Of a stretch of 64,000 nt of DNA, positions 9,387-18,699 are shown one piece after another. The position numbers and the translations under genes are program-made. Location of the stretch: positions 237,195 to 301,194 of the forward strand of contig NZ_JAHKPS010000022.1 of assembly GCF_018860565.1 (NCBI RefSeq), written 5' to 3'. The number at the start of each line of letters is the position of its first letter. Positions within the stretch are counted from its first letter, which is position 1. The notes under the pieces are model-generated. The model did not search any database and was not told the DNA's origin. It saw only the letters and a list, made by a program, of their open reading frames with translations. Origin of the DNA: Winogradskyella psychrotolerans (GTDB lineage: Bacteria > Bacteroidota > Bacteroidia > Flavobacteriales > Flavobacteriaceae).

Positions 9387-9887
9387 ATGGAAACATTATT
9401 AAACGATTTTTCACCAGGATTATTTGTAGTATCAACAATATTAATGTTGGCACTAATAGCCCTTATGGTGAAGTTTGCGTGGAAACCAATTCTTAGTTCT
9501 TTAAATGAGAGAGAAGAAGGAATTCAAAGCGCTTTAGATGCTGCAGAAAAGGCAAAGCGTGAGATGGCAAACCTTCAGGCAGATAACGAAAGGTTATTGC
9601 AAGAAGCACGTTTAGAAAGAGAAACGATGCTTAAAGAAGCACGTGAGCTTAAAACTAAAATGATTGCTGACGCAGAAGAAGAGGCGAAAACGCAAGCCAA
9701 TAAAATGATAACACAAGCGCAAGAAGCAATTGTAAGTGAAAAGAAAGCAGCTATGGCAGAATTAAAAAGTCATGTTGCCGGATTATCATTAGATATCGCA
9801 GAAAAAGTAGTGCGTAATGAATTATCTAACAAAGACAAGCAACTAGAATTAGTAGAGTCTATGTTAGGTGAAGCAACTTTAAACTAG
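9387..9887 (+). CDS. atpF: ATP synthase F0 subunit b
   Basis: 166 residues. One N-terminal membrane helix (about 11-32, GLFVVSTILMLALIALMVKFAW) is followed by KPILSSLNEREEGIQSALD, the standard start of the b-subunit stalk. A long charged Ala/Glu/Lys-rich coiled coil runs to about residue 145. It forms the peripheral stalk that holds F1 against F0. atpH follows after 6 nt. Confidence 0.95.
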   Translation: METLLNDFSPGLFVVSTILMLALIALMVKFAWKPILSSLNEREEGIQSALDAAEKAKREMANLQADNERLLQEARLERETMLKEARELKTKMIADAEEEAKTQANKMITQAQEAIVSEKKAAMAELKSHVAGLSLDIAEKVVRNELSNKDKQLELVESMLGEATLN

Positions 9888-9893
9888 TAAGAG

Positions 9894-10430
9894 ATGTCAG
9901 GATCAAGAGCGGCAATACGATATGCTAAAGCGGTTTTAAGCTTAGCTACAGATCAAAAATCTACTGAGGTAGTAAATAGTGATATGAAATCAATTACTAA
10001 TGCTATCGCTGGGAATGAAGATTTAAATCAGATGCTTCAAAGTCCTGTTGTAAGGTCTTCAGATAAAAAAGCGGTTTTATTAGCTATCTTTAAAGATGCT
10101 AATGTAGCAACCACTAATTTAATTGATATCTTAATTGCTAATAAGAGATTACCTTTATTAAATGATGTAGCTTCAAGTTATGTTCATTTATATGATCAAT
10201 TAAAAGGTCGCCAAATAGCATCTGTTACAACAGCAATTCCTTTAACAGAAGAGTTAAAAACGAAAGTATTAACTAAGGTTAAGGAACTTACAGGAAAAGA
10301 CGCAGAAGTAAAAAGTATTATAGATGAAAGCATCATAGGTGGTTTCATATTACGAGTAGGTGATATTCAGTACAATGCTAGTATTGCTAATAAGCTCGAT
10401 AAATTAAAAAGAGAATTTACATTAAATTAA
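9894..10430 (+). CDS. atpH: ATP synthase F1 subunit delta
   Basis: 178 residues. The N-terminal helical bundle begins SRAAIRYAKAVLSLA, and the C-terminal family signature is DESIIGGFILRVGDIQYNAS (about 142-163). It links the peripheral stalk to the top of F1. Length and order fit the family. Confidence 0.95.
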   Translation: MSGSRAAIRYAKAVLSLATDQKSTEVVNSDMKSITNAIAGNEDLNQMLQSPVVRSSDKKAVLLAIFKDANVATTNLIDILIANKRLPLLNDVASSYVHLYDQLKGRQIASVTTAIPLTEELKTKVLTKVKELTGKDAEVKSIIDESIIGGFILRVGDIQYNASIANKLDKLKREFTLN

Positions 10431-10457
10431 TATAGTTTTAGGTTAGTTCTAAAAAAA

Positions 10458-10485
10458 CTAAAAGCTAAAAGCTAAAGACTAAAAG
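10458..10485 (+). repeat. Tandem heptamer CTAAAAG, four units, before atpA
   Basis: CTAAAAG, CTAAAAG, CTAAAGA and CTAAAAG lie head to tail directly upstream of the atpA start at 10488. A similar four-unit run occurs at 59612-59639. Confidence 0.7.
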
Positions 10486-10487
10486 AG

Positions 10488-12068
10488 ATGGCAGAAGTAA
10501 AACCAGCTGAAATATCAGCAATCTTAAAACAACAACTTTCAGGTTTTGAAGCAGGTGCTTCATTAGACGAAGTAGGAACGGTATTAACTGTAGGTGATGG
10601 TATTGTACGTGCTTACGGATTAGCTAATACACAATATGGTGAATTAGTTGAATTTGAAGGTGGTGCAGAAGGTATCGTACTTAACCTTGAAGAAGATAAT
10701 GTAGGTATAGTACTTTTAGGAACTTCAATAGGAATTAAAGAAGGTTCTACAGTAAAACGTACAGGACGTATCGCATCTGTAAAAGTAGGTGAAGGTATTG
10801 TTGGACGTGTTGTAGATACTTTAGGTAACCCAATTGATGGTAAAGGACCAATTGTTGGTGATACTTATGAAATGCCTCTAGAGCGTAAAGCACCAGGTGT
10901 TATTTACAGAGAGCCAGTAACTGAGCCATTACAAACAGGTATTAAGGCTATTGATGCTATGATCCCTGTAGGTAGAGGTCAACGTGAGTTGGTTATTGGT
11001 GACCGTCAAACTGGTAAAACTGCCGTTTGTATTGATGCTATCTTAAATCAAAAAGAATTTTACGATGCAGGTGAGCCTGTATATTGTATATATGTTGCTG
11101 TAGGTCAAAAGGCTTCAACAGTAGCTTTAATCGCTAAAACTTTAGAAGAAAAAGGAGCTTTAGCATACACCACTATAGTAGCTGCAAATGCATCAGATCC
11201 TGCTGCAATGCAAGTATGGGCACCTATGACAGGAGCATCTATTGGTGAATATTTTAGAGATACTGGTCGTCCAGCTTTAATTGTATTTGATGATTTATCA
11301 AAACAAGCTGTTGCTTACCGTGAAGTATCTTTATTATTAAGACGTCCTCCAGGACGTGAGGCATATCCTGGTGATGTATTTTATTTACACTCAAGATTAT
11401 TAGAGCGTTCTGCTAAGATTATCAATAACGATGAGATTGCTAAAGAAATGAATGACCTTCCAGATGTTTTAAAACCAATGGTAAAAGGTGGTGGTTCATT
11501 AACAGCATTACCAATTATTGAAACGCAAGCAGGTGACGTTTCTGCTTATATCCCAACCAACGTAATTTCTATTACAGATGGTCAGATTTTCTTAGATGGT
11601 GATTTATTTAACTCTGGTGTTCGTCCAGCAATTAACGTAGGTATTTCTGTATCTCGTGTGGGTGGTAATGCACAGATTAAGTCTATGAAAAAAGTATCTG
11701 GTACATTAAAATTAGATCAAGCTCAGTACCGTGAATTAGAAGCGTTTGCTAAGTTTGGTTCAGATTTAGATGCTGTGACTTTAAATGTGATTAATAAAGG
11801 AAAGCGTAACGTTGAGATTTTAAAACAAGCGCAAAATGATCCTTTTAAAGTAGAAGATCAGGTAGCAATTATTTATGCAGGTTCTAAGAACTTATTAAAA
11901 GATGTTCCTGTAGAGAAAGTAAAAGAGTTTGAAAGAGATTATATCGAATTCTTAAATGCAAAGCATAGAGATACTTTAGATTTACTAAAAGCAGGTAAAT
12001 TAACTGATGAGGTTATTGATACGCTAACAAGTGTAGCAAAAGACCTTTCAGGAAAGTACAGATCATAA
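10488..12068 (+). CDS. atpA: ATP synthase F1 subunit alpha
   Basis: 526 residues. The N-terminal beta-barrel contains [14 protein letters not shown]. The nucleotide-binding domain has the P-loop GDRQTGKT (about 171-178) and [20 protein letters not shown]. The family signature [17 protein letters not shown] is present, and a helical C-domain ends DLSGKYRS. It forms the alpha3-beta3 head. The beta gene is not in this operon and must be elsewhere. Confidence 0.97.
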   Translation: MAEVKPAEISAILKQQLSGFEAGASLDEVGTVLTVGDGIVRAYGLANTQYGELVEFEGGAEGIVLNLEEDNVGIVLLGTSIGIKEGSTVKRTGRIASVKVGEGIVGRVVDTLGNPIDGKGPIVGDTYEMPLERKAPGVIYREPVTEPLQTGIKAIDAMIPVGRGQRELVIGDRQTGKTAVCIDAILNQKEFYDAGEPVYCIYVAVGQKASTVALIAKTLEEKGALAYTTIVAANASDPAAMQVWAPMTGASIGEYFRDTGRPALIVFDDLSKQAVAYREVSLLLRRPPGREAYPGDVFYLHSRLLERSAKIINNDEIAKEMNDLPDVLKPMVKGGGSLTALPIIETQAGDVSAYIPTNVISITDGQIFLDGDLFNSGVRPAINVGISVSRVGGNAQIKSMKKVSGTLKLDQAQYRELEAFAKFGSDLDAVTLNVINKGKRNVEILKQAQNDPFKVEDQVAIIYAGSKNLLKDVPVEKVKEFERDYIEFLNAKHRDTLDLLKAGKLTDEVIDTLTSVAKDLSGKYRS

Positions 12069-12077
12069 AGTTATAAG

Positions 12078-12117
12078 TTTAGAGTTATGAGACAACCAAC
12101 TCATAACTCTAAATTTT
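12078..12117. terminator. Perfect 14-bp hairpin between atpA and atpG
   Basis: TTTAGAGTTATGAG (12078-12091) pairs fully with CTCATAACTCTAAA (12100-12113) around an 8-nt loop, followed by TTTT. It lies inside the operon in a 105-nt gap and could cut or slow transcription into atpG. Confidence 0.55.
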
Positions 12118-12132
12118 AAGTATTAAACTAAT

Positions 12133-12160
12133 GTCACTCTGAGCTTAGGCAAAGAGTCTT
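12133..12160. repeat. Degenerate GTCATTCTGAGC-type intergenic repeat
   Basis: GTCACTCTGAGCTTAGGC followed by AAAGAGTCTT resembles the dispersed GTCATTCTGAGC(g)NAG(c)GAAGAATCT repeat common in flavobacterial genomes. A second degenerate copy lies at 17016-17042. Confidence 0.5.
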
Positions 12161-12173
12161 TATCATATAAAGA

Positions 12174-13034
12174 ATGGCGAATTTAAAGGAAATTAGAAAC
12201 AGAATATCATCGGTGTCATCAACGATGCAGATTACCAGTGCCATGAAAATGGTATCTGCTGCTAAGTTAAAGAAAGCCCAAGATGCTATTACAGCGATGC
12301 GTCCTTATTCTAATAAGTTAACGGAATTGCTTCAGAGTTTAAGTGCAACTTTAGATGCAGATTCTGGAAGTAAGTATGCAGAACAACGTGAGATAAAAAA
12401 CGTACTTATTGTAGCTGTTACATCTAACAGAGGGCTATGTGGTGCCTTTAATTCTAATATTATTAAGCAAACTAATATTTTGATTAATGATGTTTATGCA
12501 ACTAAAAATGTTTCAGTATTAGCTATTGGTAAAAAAGCTAATGATGCATTTGCAAAACAAAATAGAGTTATTGGAAATAAAAGTGAAATTTTTGACGATT
12601 TAACCTTTGATAATGTTTCTGTTATAGCAGAAATGCTGATGGATAAATTTGTATCAGGTGAGTTTGATAAAATTGAAGTTGTTTACAACCACTTTAAGAA
12701 CGCTGCAACACAAATTATAATGACAGAGCAGTTCTTACCTATAGTGCCTGTAGAAAGTGACGATAACATTAATTTAGACTACGTATTTGAACCATCTAAA
12801 TTAGAAATTGTTGAAGAGTTAATTCCTAAGTCCTTAAAAACGCAATTATACAAAGGTATTAGAGATTCTTTTGCCTCAGAACATGGTGCACGTATGACAG
12901 CAATGCATAAGGCAACAGATAATGCTACAGAATTAAGAGATCAGCTTAAATTAACATATAATAAAGCACGTCAGGCAGCAATTACTAACGAAATCTTAGA
13001 GATTGTTGGTGGAGCAGAAGCTTTGAATAATTAA
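12174..13034 (+). CDS. atpG: ATP synthase F1 subunit gamma
   Basis: 286 residues. The N-terminal helix is NLKEIRNRISSVSSTMQITS AMKMVSAAKLKKA, the SNRGLCGAFN motif is in the middle, and the C-terminal helix ends TNEILEIVGGAEALNN. It is the rotating central stalk. It is the last gene of the operon: a terminator follows at 13078 and no atpD or atpC is present. Confidence 0.96.
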   Translation: MANLKEIRNRISSVSSTMQITSAMKMVSAAKLKKAQDAITAMRPYSNKLTELLQSLSATLDADSGSKYAEQREIKNVLIVAVTSNRGLCGAFNSNIIKQTNILINDVYATKNVSVLAIGKKANDAFAKQNRVIGNKSEIFDDLTFDNVSVIAEMLMDKFVSGEFDKIEVVYNHFKNAATQIIMTEQFLPIVPVESDDNINLDYVFEPSKLEIVEELIPKSLKTQLYKGIRDSFASEHGARMTAMHKATDNATELRDQLKLTYNKARQAAITNEILEIVGGAEALNN

Positions 13035-13077
13035 TACATGTGTCATTAAATAGTAATTAGTAGCTATAAATTATATA

Positions 13078-13106
13078 AACCTAACTTTAACGAGTTAGGT
13101 TTTTTT
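13078..13106 (+). terminator. Rho-independent terminator of the atp operon
   Basis: AACCTAACT (13078-13086) pairs with AGTTAGGTT (13093-13101), and a run of T follows to 13106. Confidence 0.85.
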
Positions 13107-13141
13107 ATGGAAATACATTTCCAAAATCTTATATTTATAAT

Positions 13142-13588
13142 ATGAAAATATTCAGAAGCATATTGGTTTTAAGTCTAGTACTGACTTGCGTTGTTACTTT
13201 AGTTCAATGTTCAAGTATACCAAAAATCGAAAAAAACATGCCCTTAACTTTTGAAACAGTTTATTATCAAAAATGGAATGCTGGAACACAAGAAGGTGGC
13301 TCTGGAATTAACGTTTATTTACAGTCAAAAAAATCATCCGTACAGTTAGATAGCATTTATTTTCGTGGTCATAAAACTAAATTACTGCCCGATGCGAATA
13401 ACAGTTTGTTATATGTTGGACGATTCAAATCTAATGATAACACATCTAATTTGCCATTTAAATTAGAGGACGACGAGTGTGTTGTTAGTTATGTAAAAGC
13501 TAATAAAATGCGTTATTTTAAAATTTCAAATCTAAATGAGCGTAAGTTCTTAAATTATCCTAGTGCATCTCCAAAGCCTTTCCCTTAA
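13142..13588 (+). CDS. Lipoprotein with one copy of an unrecognised tandem domain
   Basis: 148 residues. The lipoprotein signal has lipobox LVQC (Cys23). A single domain then carries the patterns FETVYYQKWNAGTQEGGSG, DSIYFRG and PFKLEDDECVVSYV. The same three patterns occur in the next two genes, so this is the shortest and most diverged member of a three-gene, four-domain family. Function unknown. The expected location is membrane-anchored, facing the periplasm or cell surface. Confidence 0.8.
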   Translation: MKIFRSILVLSLVLTCVVTLVQCSSIPKIEKNMPLTFETVYYQKWNAGTQEGGSGINVYLQSKKSSVQLDSIYFRGHKTKLLPDANNSLLYVGRFKSNDNTSNLPFKLEDDECVVSYVKANKMRYFKISNLNERKFLNYPSASPKPFP

Positions 13589-13718
13589 GATCATATAGTG
13601 TTAAAATTATCTTTTGTTTCTGACTAAAAAATACCGTTTATCGAATAAATAGCACACTTTATAGTTGAAATTGGTTTTTTATCGTATATTGCGATTCCAA
13701 ATCTTAACCTACAATAAA

Positions 13719-14684
13719 ATGAAACTATTAAAGAAGGTAACTTATACCATTGTTTTAGCTGTTCTTTTTTCTTTGACTTTTCAATGTGCAGGATTAAAAG
13801 TAAATACGGCATCAGAGGCCACTACATCTTTTAAAGTTAAAACAATAGCTTATCAAGAGTGGCATGCTGGTGGTGATGAAGGAGGTACAGGAATTAATCT
13901 TTATGTACCAATCGTAAATAAAGATGATAACATATTAATAGATAGCATCTATTTTAGAAGTTCTAAGGGCCAGCTGGTTCGAAACTATAGTAGATATACT
14001 TCAGTTATAAAAAATAATTCACCAGAATACACTTTTGAAAATTCAGATAAATCTAATGACTATCCATTTTCTTTGGCTAATAATGAATGTGCTATTAGGT
14101 ATGTAGAAAAAGGTGAAGTGAAATACATAAAAGTAACTGATGTTGTTAAAAGAGAAAAAATTTATTATGAAGAAGGTCCACCTTTAACTTATCAAAGGAG
14201 ACGAGAAGCAATGATAATATCTGAAGAAAGTCCAAGTATAAAACCTATACCAACGTTTCAAATACCTTCTACGTTTAAAGTTAAAACCATAGCTTTTCAA
14301 GAATGGTATGCAGGTATAAAAGTTGGTGGTACTGGTATGAATGTTTTTGTACCGATAGTAAATAAAGATGATGATATCAAAATAGATAGTGTTTATTTTA
14401 GAAATCTTAAAGGTAAACTTGTCGAAAATTATGGTAGATATCAAGCCGTTCTAAAAAATAAATCTCCTTACTACACCTTTAAAAAGGCTGAAAAAGATAA
14501 AGATTTTCCGTTTACTTTAGCTGACAACGAATGTGCTATTAGTTATGTTGAAAATGGTGAAATTAAATATCTAAAAGTGACGGACATTAGTGAAAAAGCA
14601 GGTGTATATTATGAAAATGGCCCACCTTCAATTTATGAAAATAGCGCAACAACTTTAGTCGCATCTAATGATGAAGAAACATAA
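13719..14684 (+). CDS. Lipoprotein with two copies of the tandem domain
   Basis: 321 residues from the ATG at 13719. A start 18 codons upstream is open but would bury the signal peptide. The signal ends SLTFQC (lipobox Cys). Domain A, about 30-150, has FKVKTIAYQEWHAGGDEGG, DSIYFRSS and PFSLANNECAIRYVEKGEV. A Pro-rich linker follows, then domain B, about 188-310, has FKVKTIAFQEWYAGIKVGG, DSVYFRNL and PFTLADNECAISYVENGEI. The leader TTCCAAATCTTAACCTACA is shared with the third gene, so the whole unit including its 5' region was duplicated. Confidence 0.85.
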   Translation: MKLLKKVTYTIVLAVLFSLTFQCAGLKVNTASEATTSFKVKTIAYQEWHAGGDEGGTGINLYVPIVNKDDNILIDSIYFRSSKGQLVRNYSRYTSVIKNNSPEYTFENSDKSNDYPFSLANNECAIRYVEKGEVKYIKVTDVVKREKIYYEEGPPLTYQRRREAMIISEESPSIKPIPTFQIPSTFKVKTIAFQEWYAGIKVGGTGMNVFVPIVNKDDDIKIDSVYFRNLKGKLVENYGRYQAVLKNKSPYYTFKKAEKDKDFPFTLADNECAISYVENGEIKYLKVTDISEKAGVYYENGPPSIYENSATTLVASNDEET

Positions 14685-14800
14685 TAGGGCTTTGTTTTAA
14701 TTTTGGTGTAGTGTGTAGTTAGTCGATAAAATAGGTTTTTTACGGAGGTAATTGAATTTTTTATTTATATTGGCTTTTCCAAATCTTAACCTACACTACA

Positions 14801-15331
14801 ATGAAACTACTAAAAAAGGCAACTTTAGCCATAGTTTTTGCTTTCATTTACGCCTTTTCTTTTCAGTGCGTAGCCCAAGAAGGCAAATTTAGACCCGTTT
14901 TCGAAGAGCAATTACCATTTAAAGTCAAACCAGCTGCTTTCCAAGAATGGTATGCGGGAATTAAAGTTGGAGGAACAGGAATAAATATATTCATTCCTAT
15001 TACCGACTTGGATGAAAACATTAAAATAGATCGTATTTATTTCAGAAATCTTACATCAGAGTTAAGTAAGAAAGATGATAAATATTTTGCTGTACTTGAG
15101 AACAAATCTCGTGATTACACATTTAAGAAGCCTGAAGCAGATAAGGATTACCCATTTAAACTAAAGGATAGTGAATGTGTTGTTAGTTATATTGAAAATG
15201 GTACAACTAAGTATTTAAAAATAGGAACGGTGAATGAATTCGCTGGCGTTTATTATGAAAACGGTCATCCTTCAATTTACACAAATGAGTCGGCTACTGC
15301 TATTGCTACAGTAGATGACGATGATGAGTAA
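14801..15331 (+). CDS. Secreted protein or lipoprotein with one copy of the tandem domain
   Basis: 176 residues. The N-terminus MKLLKKATLAIVFAFIYAFS is nearly the same as in the second gene, with lipobox-like FSFQC. The single domain has FKVKPAAFQEWYAGIKVGG, DRIYFRNL and PFKLKDSECVVSYIENGTT, and is closest to domain B of the second gene. The acidic tail ends ATVDDDDE. A terminator follows at 15357. Function unknown. Confidence 0.85.
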   Translation: MKLLKKATLAIVFAFIYAFSFQCVAQEGKFRPVFEEQLPFKVKPAAFQEWYAGIKVGGTGINIFIPITDLDENIKIDRIYFRNLTSELSKKDDKYFAVLENKSRDYTFKKPEADKDYPFKLKDSECVVSYIENGTTKYLKIGTVNEFAGVYYENGHPSIYTNESATAIATVDDDDE

Positions 15332-15356
15332 AGTTTTTAATTGAAAAATTTAGAAG

Positions 15357-15382
15357 AACCTTGTTTATTAACAAGGTTTTTT
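15357..15382 (+). terminator. Rho-independent terminator after the lipoprotein family
   Basis: AACCTTGTT (15357-15365) pairs with AACAAGGTT (15370-15378) around the loop TATT, followed by a T-run. Confidence 0.85.
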
Positions 15383-15521
15383 GCTTTGAATTTATTTTGA
15401 CTTGTACTGTTTTGTGAAATATGAGTAAATGCTAGCCGTTTCTAAGGAAATAGAAAAAGTTAAGAAGAGTTCTTTATAATTAATTGTTTTAACTAGTTAA
15501 GTATGGCAAGTATTAATTTAA

Positions 15522-15554
15522 TACTTTTGAAGTTTACTGTAAACAATACTTTTG
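15522..15554 (+). promoter_or_regulatory. Two TACTTTTG boxes before the flippase gene
   Basis: TACTTTTG occurs at 15522-15529 and again at 15547-15554. The second contains the TTG start codon of the flippase. A TTG at 15527 lies 17 nt before the second box and could act as its -33 element. If the upstream box is used, the leader is about 15-20 nt. If the second is used, the annotated start would fall outside the mRNA. Confidence 0.45.
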
Positions 15555-17012
15555 AGCGGATTTAAATCACTTTTTAAACAAACATTCATTTATGGTTTAG
15601 CAACTGTATTACCAAGAATGTTGAGTTTTATTTTGGTACCACTTTACACAGACCCATCAGTACTCTCTATTGAAGAATATGGTCGTGTGTCCTTTATATT
15701 TGCTTACTTTGTGCTTTTTAATGTTGTTTTGGCTTACGGAATGGAAACCGCATTTTTTAGGTTTTTTAACAAAGAAGAAAATCAAGAAAAAGTAACAAGT
15801 ACATCTGCAATCTCATTAATCATAAGTTCTTTTGCATTATTGGGCATTGCTTTTCTCTTTAGACATCAGATTTCAAATCTTATAAATATAGAGCTTAAGT
15901 ATCTCAATTTAGTCTTTGTCATTTTGTTATTAGATGCCTTGGTCATTATACCATTTGCTTGGCTAAGAGCCACGGCAAAGCCTATGCGCTACGCGGTTAT
16001 TAAAATATGTAATGTAGCCATTAACTTAGGACTCAATGTTTTCTTATTACTGTATTTAAAAGATTTGGCTCAAGGGAATTCGCTTTTTGAGAGCATTTAT
16101 AAACCCGATTTTGAAATCAGTTATATTTTTATTTCTAACGTAATAGCAAGCGGACTAACATTGCTGCTGTTAATTCCTTTTTACACTAAAATCAGGTTTA
16201 AATTCGATACCGTTTTATGGAAAAAAATGATGCGTTATGCTATGCCAGTTCTTGTTGCAGGAATTGCGTATTCCGTTAATGAAACTTTTGACCGCATTTT
16301 ATTAGAATATTTGTTGCCACCAGATGTTGCAGACGAAAAAATAGGGATGTATTCAGCCTGCTACAAACTCGCTTTATTTATGACTCTATTTGCAACAGCC
16401 TTTCGTTTAGGTATAGAACCTTACTTTTTTAGCCATTCTAAAGCAGATAATCCGCAAAAAAATTATGCTAAAATTTTAGAATATTTTGTGGCTTTTGGAT
16501 CTGTGATTTTATTAAGTGTTGTGGTTTTTGCAGATGTTTTAAAGCCTTTTATTATACGAAGTGAAGCCTACTATGAAGCCATGTGGATTGTGCCATTTAT
16601 TCTGTTAGCTAATTTTTGTTTAGGTATTTATCACAACCTTTCTGTTTGGTATAAAATAACAGATCGCACTAGGTTTGGAGCCTATATTTCAATATTTGGA
16701 GCTGTGGTTACTTTGGTCTTAAATTATGTTTTAATTCCTGTTATAGGTTTTAAAGGCTCAGCAATAGCAACTCTTTCAGCATATACTCTTATGATGCTAT
16801 TGTCGTTTTATTTTGGAAAAAAATACTATCCAATTCCTTATAATTTGAAGAAAATAAGTTTATATCTTGTGGTATCAATCCTGTTTTCATTTATATTTTT
16901 CTATAACTATCGTGAGAATTATATTATTGGAATTGCAATGTTAATTGTATTTTTGGGACTGGTTATTCTACTTGAAAAGAAGGAATTAAAACAACTTTTA
17001 AAACAAAATTAA
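15552..17012 (+). CDS. Oligosaccharide flippase (Wzx / polysaccharide biosynthesis family)
   Basis: 486 residues with about 12-14 membrane segments. The N-terminus FKSLFKQTFIYGLATVLPRM LSFILVPLYT is typical of flavobacterial MOP-superfamily lipopolysaccharide flippases. TTG start; no ATG fits this conserved N-terminus. It should move lipid-linked oligosaccharides across the inner membrane. dut follows after 48 nt. Confidence 0.85.
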   Translation: MSGFKSLFKQTFIYGLATVLPRMLSFILVPLYTDPSVLSIEEYGRVSFIFAYFVLFNVVLAYGMETAFFRFFNKEENQEKVTSTSAISLIISSFALLGIAFLFRHQISNLINIELKYLNLVFVILLLDALVIIPFAWLRATAKPMRYAVIKICNVAINLGLNVFLLLYLKDLAQGNSLFESIYKPDFEISYIFISNVIASGLTLLLLIPFYTKIRFKFDTVLWKKMMRYAMPVLVAGIAYSVNETFDRILLEYLLPPDVADEKIGMYSACYKLALFMTLFATAFRLGIEPYFFSHSKADNPQKNYAKILEYFVAFGSVILLSVVVFADVLKPFIIRSEAYYEAMWIVPFILLANFCLGIYHNLSVWYKITDRTRFGAYISIFGAVVTLVLNYVLIPVIGFKGSAIATLSAYTLMMLLSFYFGKKYYPIPYNLKKISLYLVVSILFSFIFFYNYRENYIIGIAMLIVFLGLVILLEKKELKQLLKQN

Positions 17013-17015
17013 TGT

Positions 17016-17042
17016 GTCATTCAGAGCCGTAGCAAAGCATCA
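17016..17042. repeat. GTCATTC-type intergenic repeat, degenerate
   Basis: GTCATTCAGAGCCGTAGC followed by AAAGCATC, between the flippase stop and the dut start. It is the same family as 12133-12160. Confidence 0.5.
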
Positions 17043-17060
17043 CATTAGATAAAATTTAAC

Positions 17061-17495
17061 ATGAAAATTAAAATAATAAATAAATCAAATCATCAATTAC
17101 CACATTACGAAACTATTGCTTCCGCAGGTATGGATTTGCGTGCTAACTTATCGGAGTCTAGAATTTTAAAGCCTTTAGAGCGCAGTATTGTTGGTACAGG
17201 TTTATATATAGAATTGCCTGTTGGTATTGAAGCACAAGTAAGACCAAGAAGCGGATTGGCTGCAAAAAAAGGGATTACAGTATTAAATGCACCTGGAACT
17301 ATAGATGCAGATTATAGAGGAGAAATAGGTGTCATTTTAGTAAATCTTTCTAATGAGGATTTTGAAATTCAGAATGGTGAACGTATCGCACAACTAGTCA
17401 TAGCAAAACACGAACGTGCCGAATGGGTAGACTCCATAGAATTGTCTGAAACCGATAGAGGTGAAGGTGGTTTTGGGAGTACTGGAACAAAATAG
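17061..17495 (+). CDS. dut: dUTP diphosphatase
   Basis: 144 residues, the usual length of the trimeric enzyme. All five motifs are visible: AGMDLRA (1), [12 protein letters not shown] (2), [13 protein letters not shown] with the catalytic Asp (3), ERIAQLVIA (4) and [11 protein letters not shown] (5). It hydrolyses dUTP to dUMP, which keeps uracil out of DNA and feeds dTMP synthesis. A REP-like repeat starts 8 nt after the stop. Confidence 0.97.
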   Translation: MKIKIINKSNHQLPHYETIASAGMDLRANLSESRILKPLERSIVGTGLYIELPVGIEAQVRPRSGLAAKKGITVLNAPGTIDADYRGEIGVILVNLSNEDFEIQNGERIAQLVIAKHERAEWVDSIELSETDRGEGGFGSTGTK

Positions 17496-17502
17496 ACAAA
17501 GC

Positions 17503-17536
17503 ATATCCTGCAAGGTTTCAAAAACCTTGTAGGTAT
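17503..17536. repeat. REP-like palindrome, divergent copy 2
   Basis: The arms CCTGCAAGGTTT and AAAACCTTGTAGG share the family core. The outer bases are ATAT and GTAT instead of AGAC and GTCT, so this copy has drifted but kept self-complementarity. Confidence 0.7.
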
Positions 17537-17602
17537 TATTCGATTTTAGATGAGGTCATTTAATCGTAACCAAAAACGTAAATAAAGTTTAACAGTAAAA
17601 GA

Positions 17603-17620
17603 TTTCCACTATTGTGGAAA
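17603..17620. promoter_or_regulatory. Inverted repeat upstream of the nucleotidyltransferase gene
   Basis: TTTCCAC (17603-17609) and GTGGAAA (17614-17620) around a 4-nt spacer. A TTG in this palindrome could extend the next gene, but the palindrome makes the ATG at 17639 the better start. It may be an operator or a leader hairpin. Confidence 0.4.
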
Positions 17621-17638
17621 CGAAAAATAAATTTTCCG

Positions 17639-18658
17639 ATGAAAATAATAGTACCAATGGCAGGCCGAGGATCTCGCCTAAGACCACATAGTTTAACCGT
17701 ACCAAAACCATTAATACCTGTTGCAGGTCAGCCGATAGTACATCGCTTGGTTAAAGATATTGCTAAAGTTTTAAAGCAACCTATTGAAGAAATAGCTTTT
17801 GTTCTTGGTGACCCAGCATTTTTTGGTGAAGAGGTCGTAGAAAGTTTAAAAGAATTGGCAGAAGGTTTGGGAGCAAAAGCATCTATTTACAGACAAGATC
17901 AGCCGTTAGGAACAGGTCATGCTATTATGAGTGCAAAACCTTCACTTTCTGGTCCTGCTGTAATAGCTTATGCAGATACATTAATTAGAGCAGAATTTGA
18001 TTTAGATCCTACAGCAGATAGTGTTATCTGGACAAAATGCGTTGCAAATCCTGAAGCTTATGGTGTTGTAAAGCTTAATGATGATAAAAATATCGTTGAA
18101 TTAGTTGAAAAGCCAGAAACTTTTGTAAGTGACCAAGCCGTTATAGGTATCTATTACTTTAAAGATGTGGCTGTTTTAAAGGAGAAGTTACAAGAGATTT
18201 TAGATGAAAACATAATGAATGGAGGAGAATACCAAATTAATGATGGTATTAAACGCATGATGGCAGATGGAAGAATCTTCAAAACAGGAACTGTTGATGA
18301 GTGGATGGATTGTGGAAACAAAGCTGTTACTTTAGAGACCAACGCTAAAATGTTAGGCTTCTTAACGTCTGACAATGAAGAGCAATTAATCGATGATGCT
18401 GTTGTTTTAGAAAATTCAAAAGTGATAGAGCCTTGTTACATTGGAAAAGGAACGGTTTTAAAAAATACAACTGTAGGACCTTATGTTTCTATTGGTAAAG
18501 ATTGTATCATAGAAAATTCAACCGTTAAAAATAGCTTAATACAAAACCAAACGACTATTAAAAACGCTAATTTAGACGAAGCAATGATTGGTAACCACGT
18601 TAAATATAATGGTGAGTTTACAAAGATTAGTATTGGTGATTATACCATTATGGAATAA
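17639..18658 (+). CDS. Sugar-phosphate nucleotidyltransferase
   Basis: 339 residues from the ATG at 17639. The nucleotide-binding signature is MKIIVPMAGRGSRLRPHSLT, followed by PKPLIPVAGQPI; YADTLI is the metal-binding region and VEKPE is present. The C-terminal part (about 240-339) carries hexapeptide-like repeats (VVLENSKVIEPCYIGKGTVL, IGKDCIIENSTVKNSLI), so a left-handed beta-helix tail is expected. It should make an NDP-sugar such as dTDP-glucose or a related product. The exact sugar cannot be read from sequence. The flippase upstream fits a surface-polysaccharide role. Confidence 0.85.
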   Translation: MKIIVPMAGRGSRLRPHSLTVPKPLIPVAGQPIVHRLVKDIAKVLKQPIEEIAFVLGDPAFFGEEVVESLKELAEGLGAKASIYRQDQPLGTGHAIMSAKPSLSGPAVIAYADTLIRAEFDLDPTADSVIWTKCVANPEAYGVVKLNDDKNIVELVEKPETFVSDQAVIGIYYFKDVAVLKEKLQEILDENIMNGGEYQINDGIKRMMADGRIFKTGTVDEWMDCGNKAVTLETNAKMLGFLTSDNEEQLIDDAVVLENSKVIEPCYIGKGTVLKNTTVGPYVSIGKDCIIENSTVKNSLIQNQTTIKNANLDEAMIGNHVKYNGEFTKISIGDYTIME

Positions 18659-18699
18659 TTATTGAAATAGAATAATCGTGCTATTTAAATTTAGCAACT

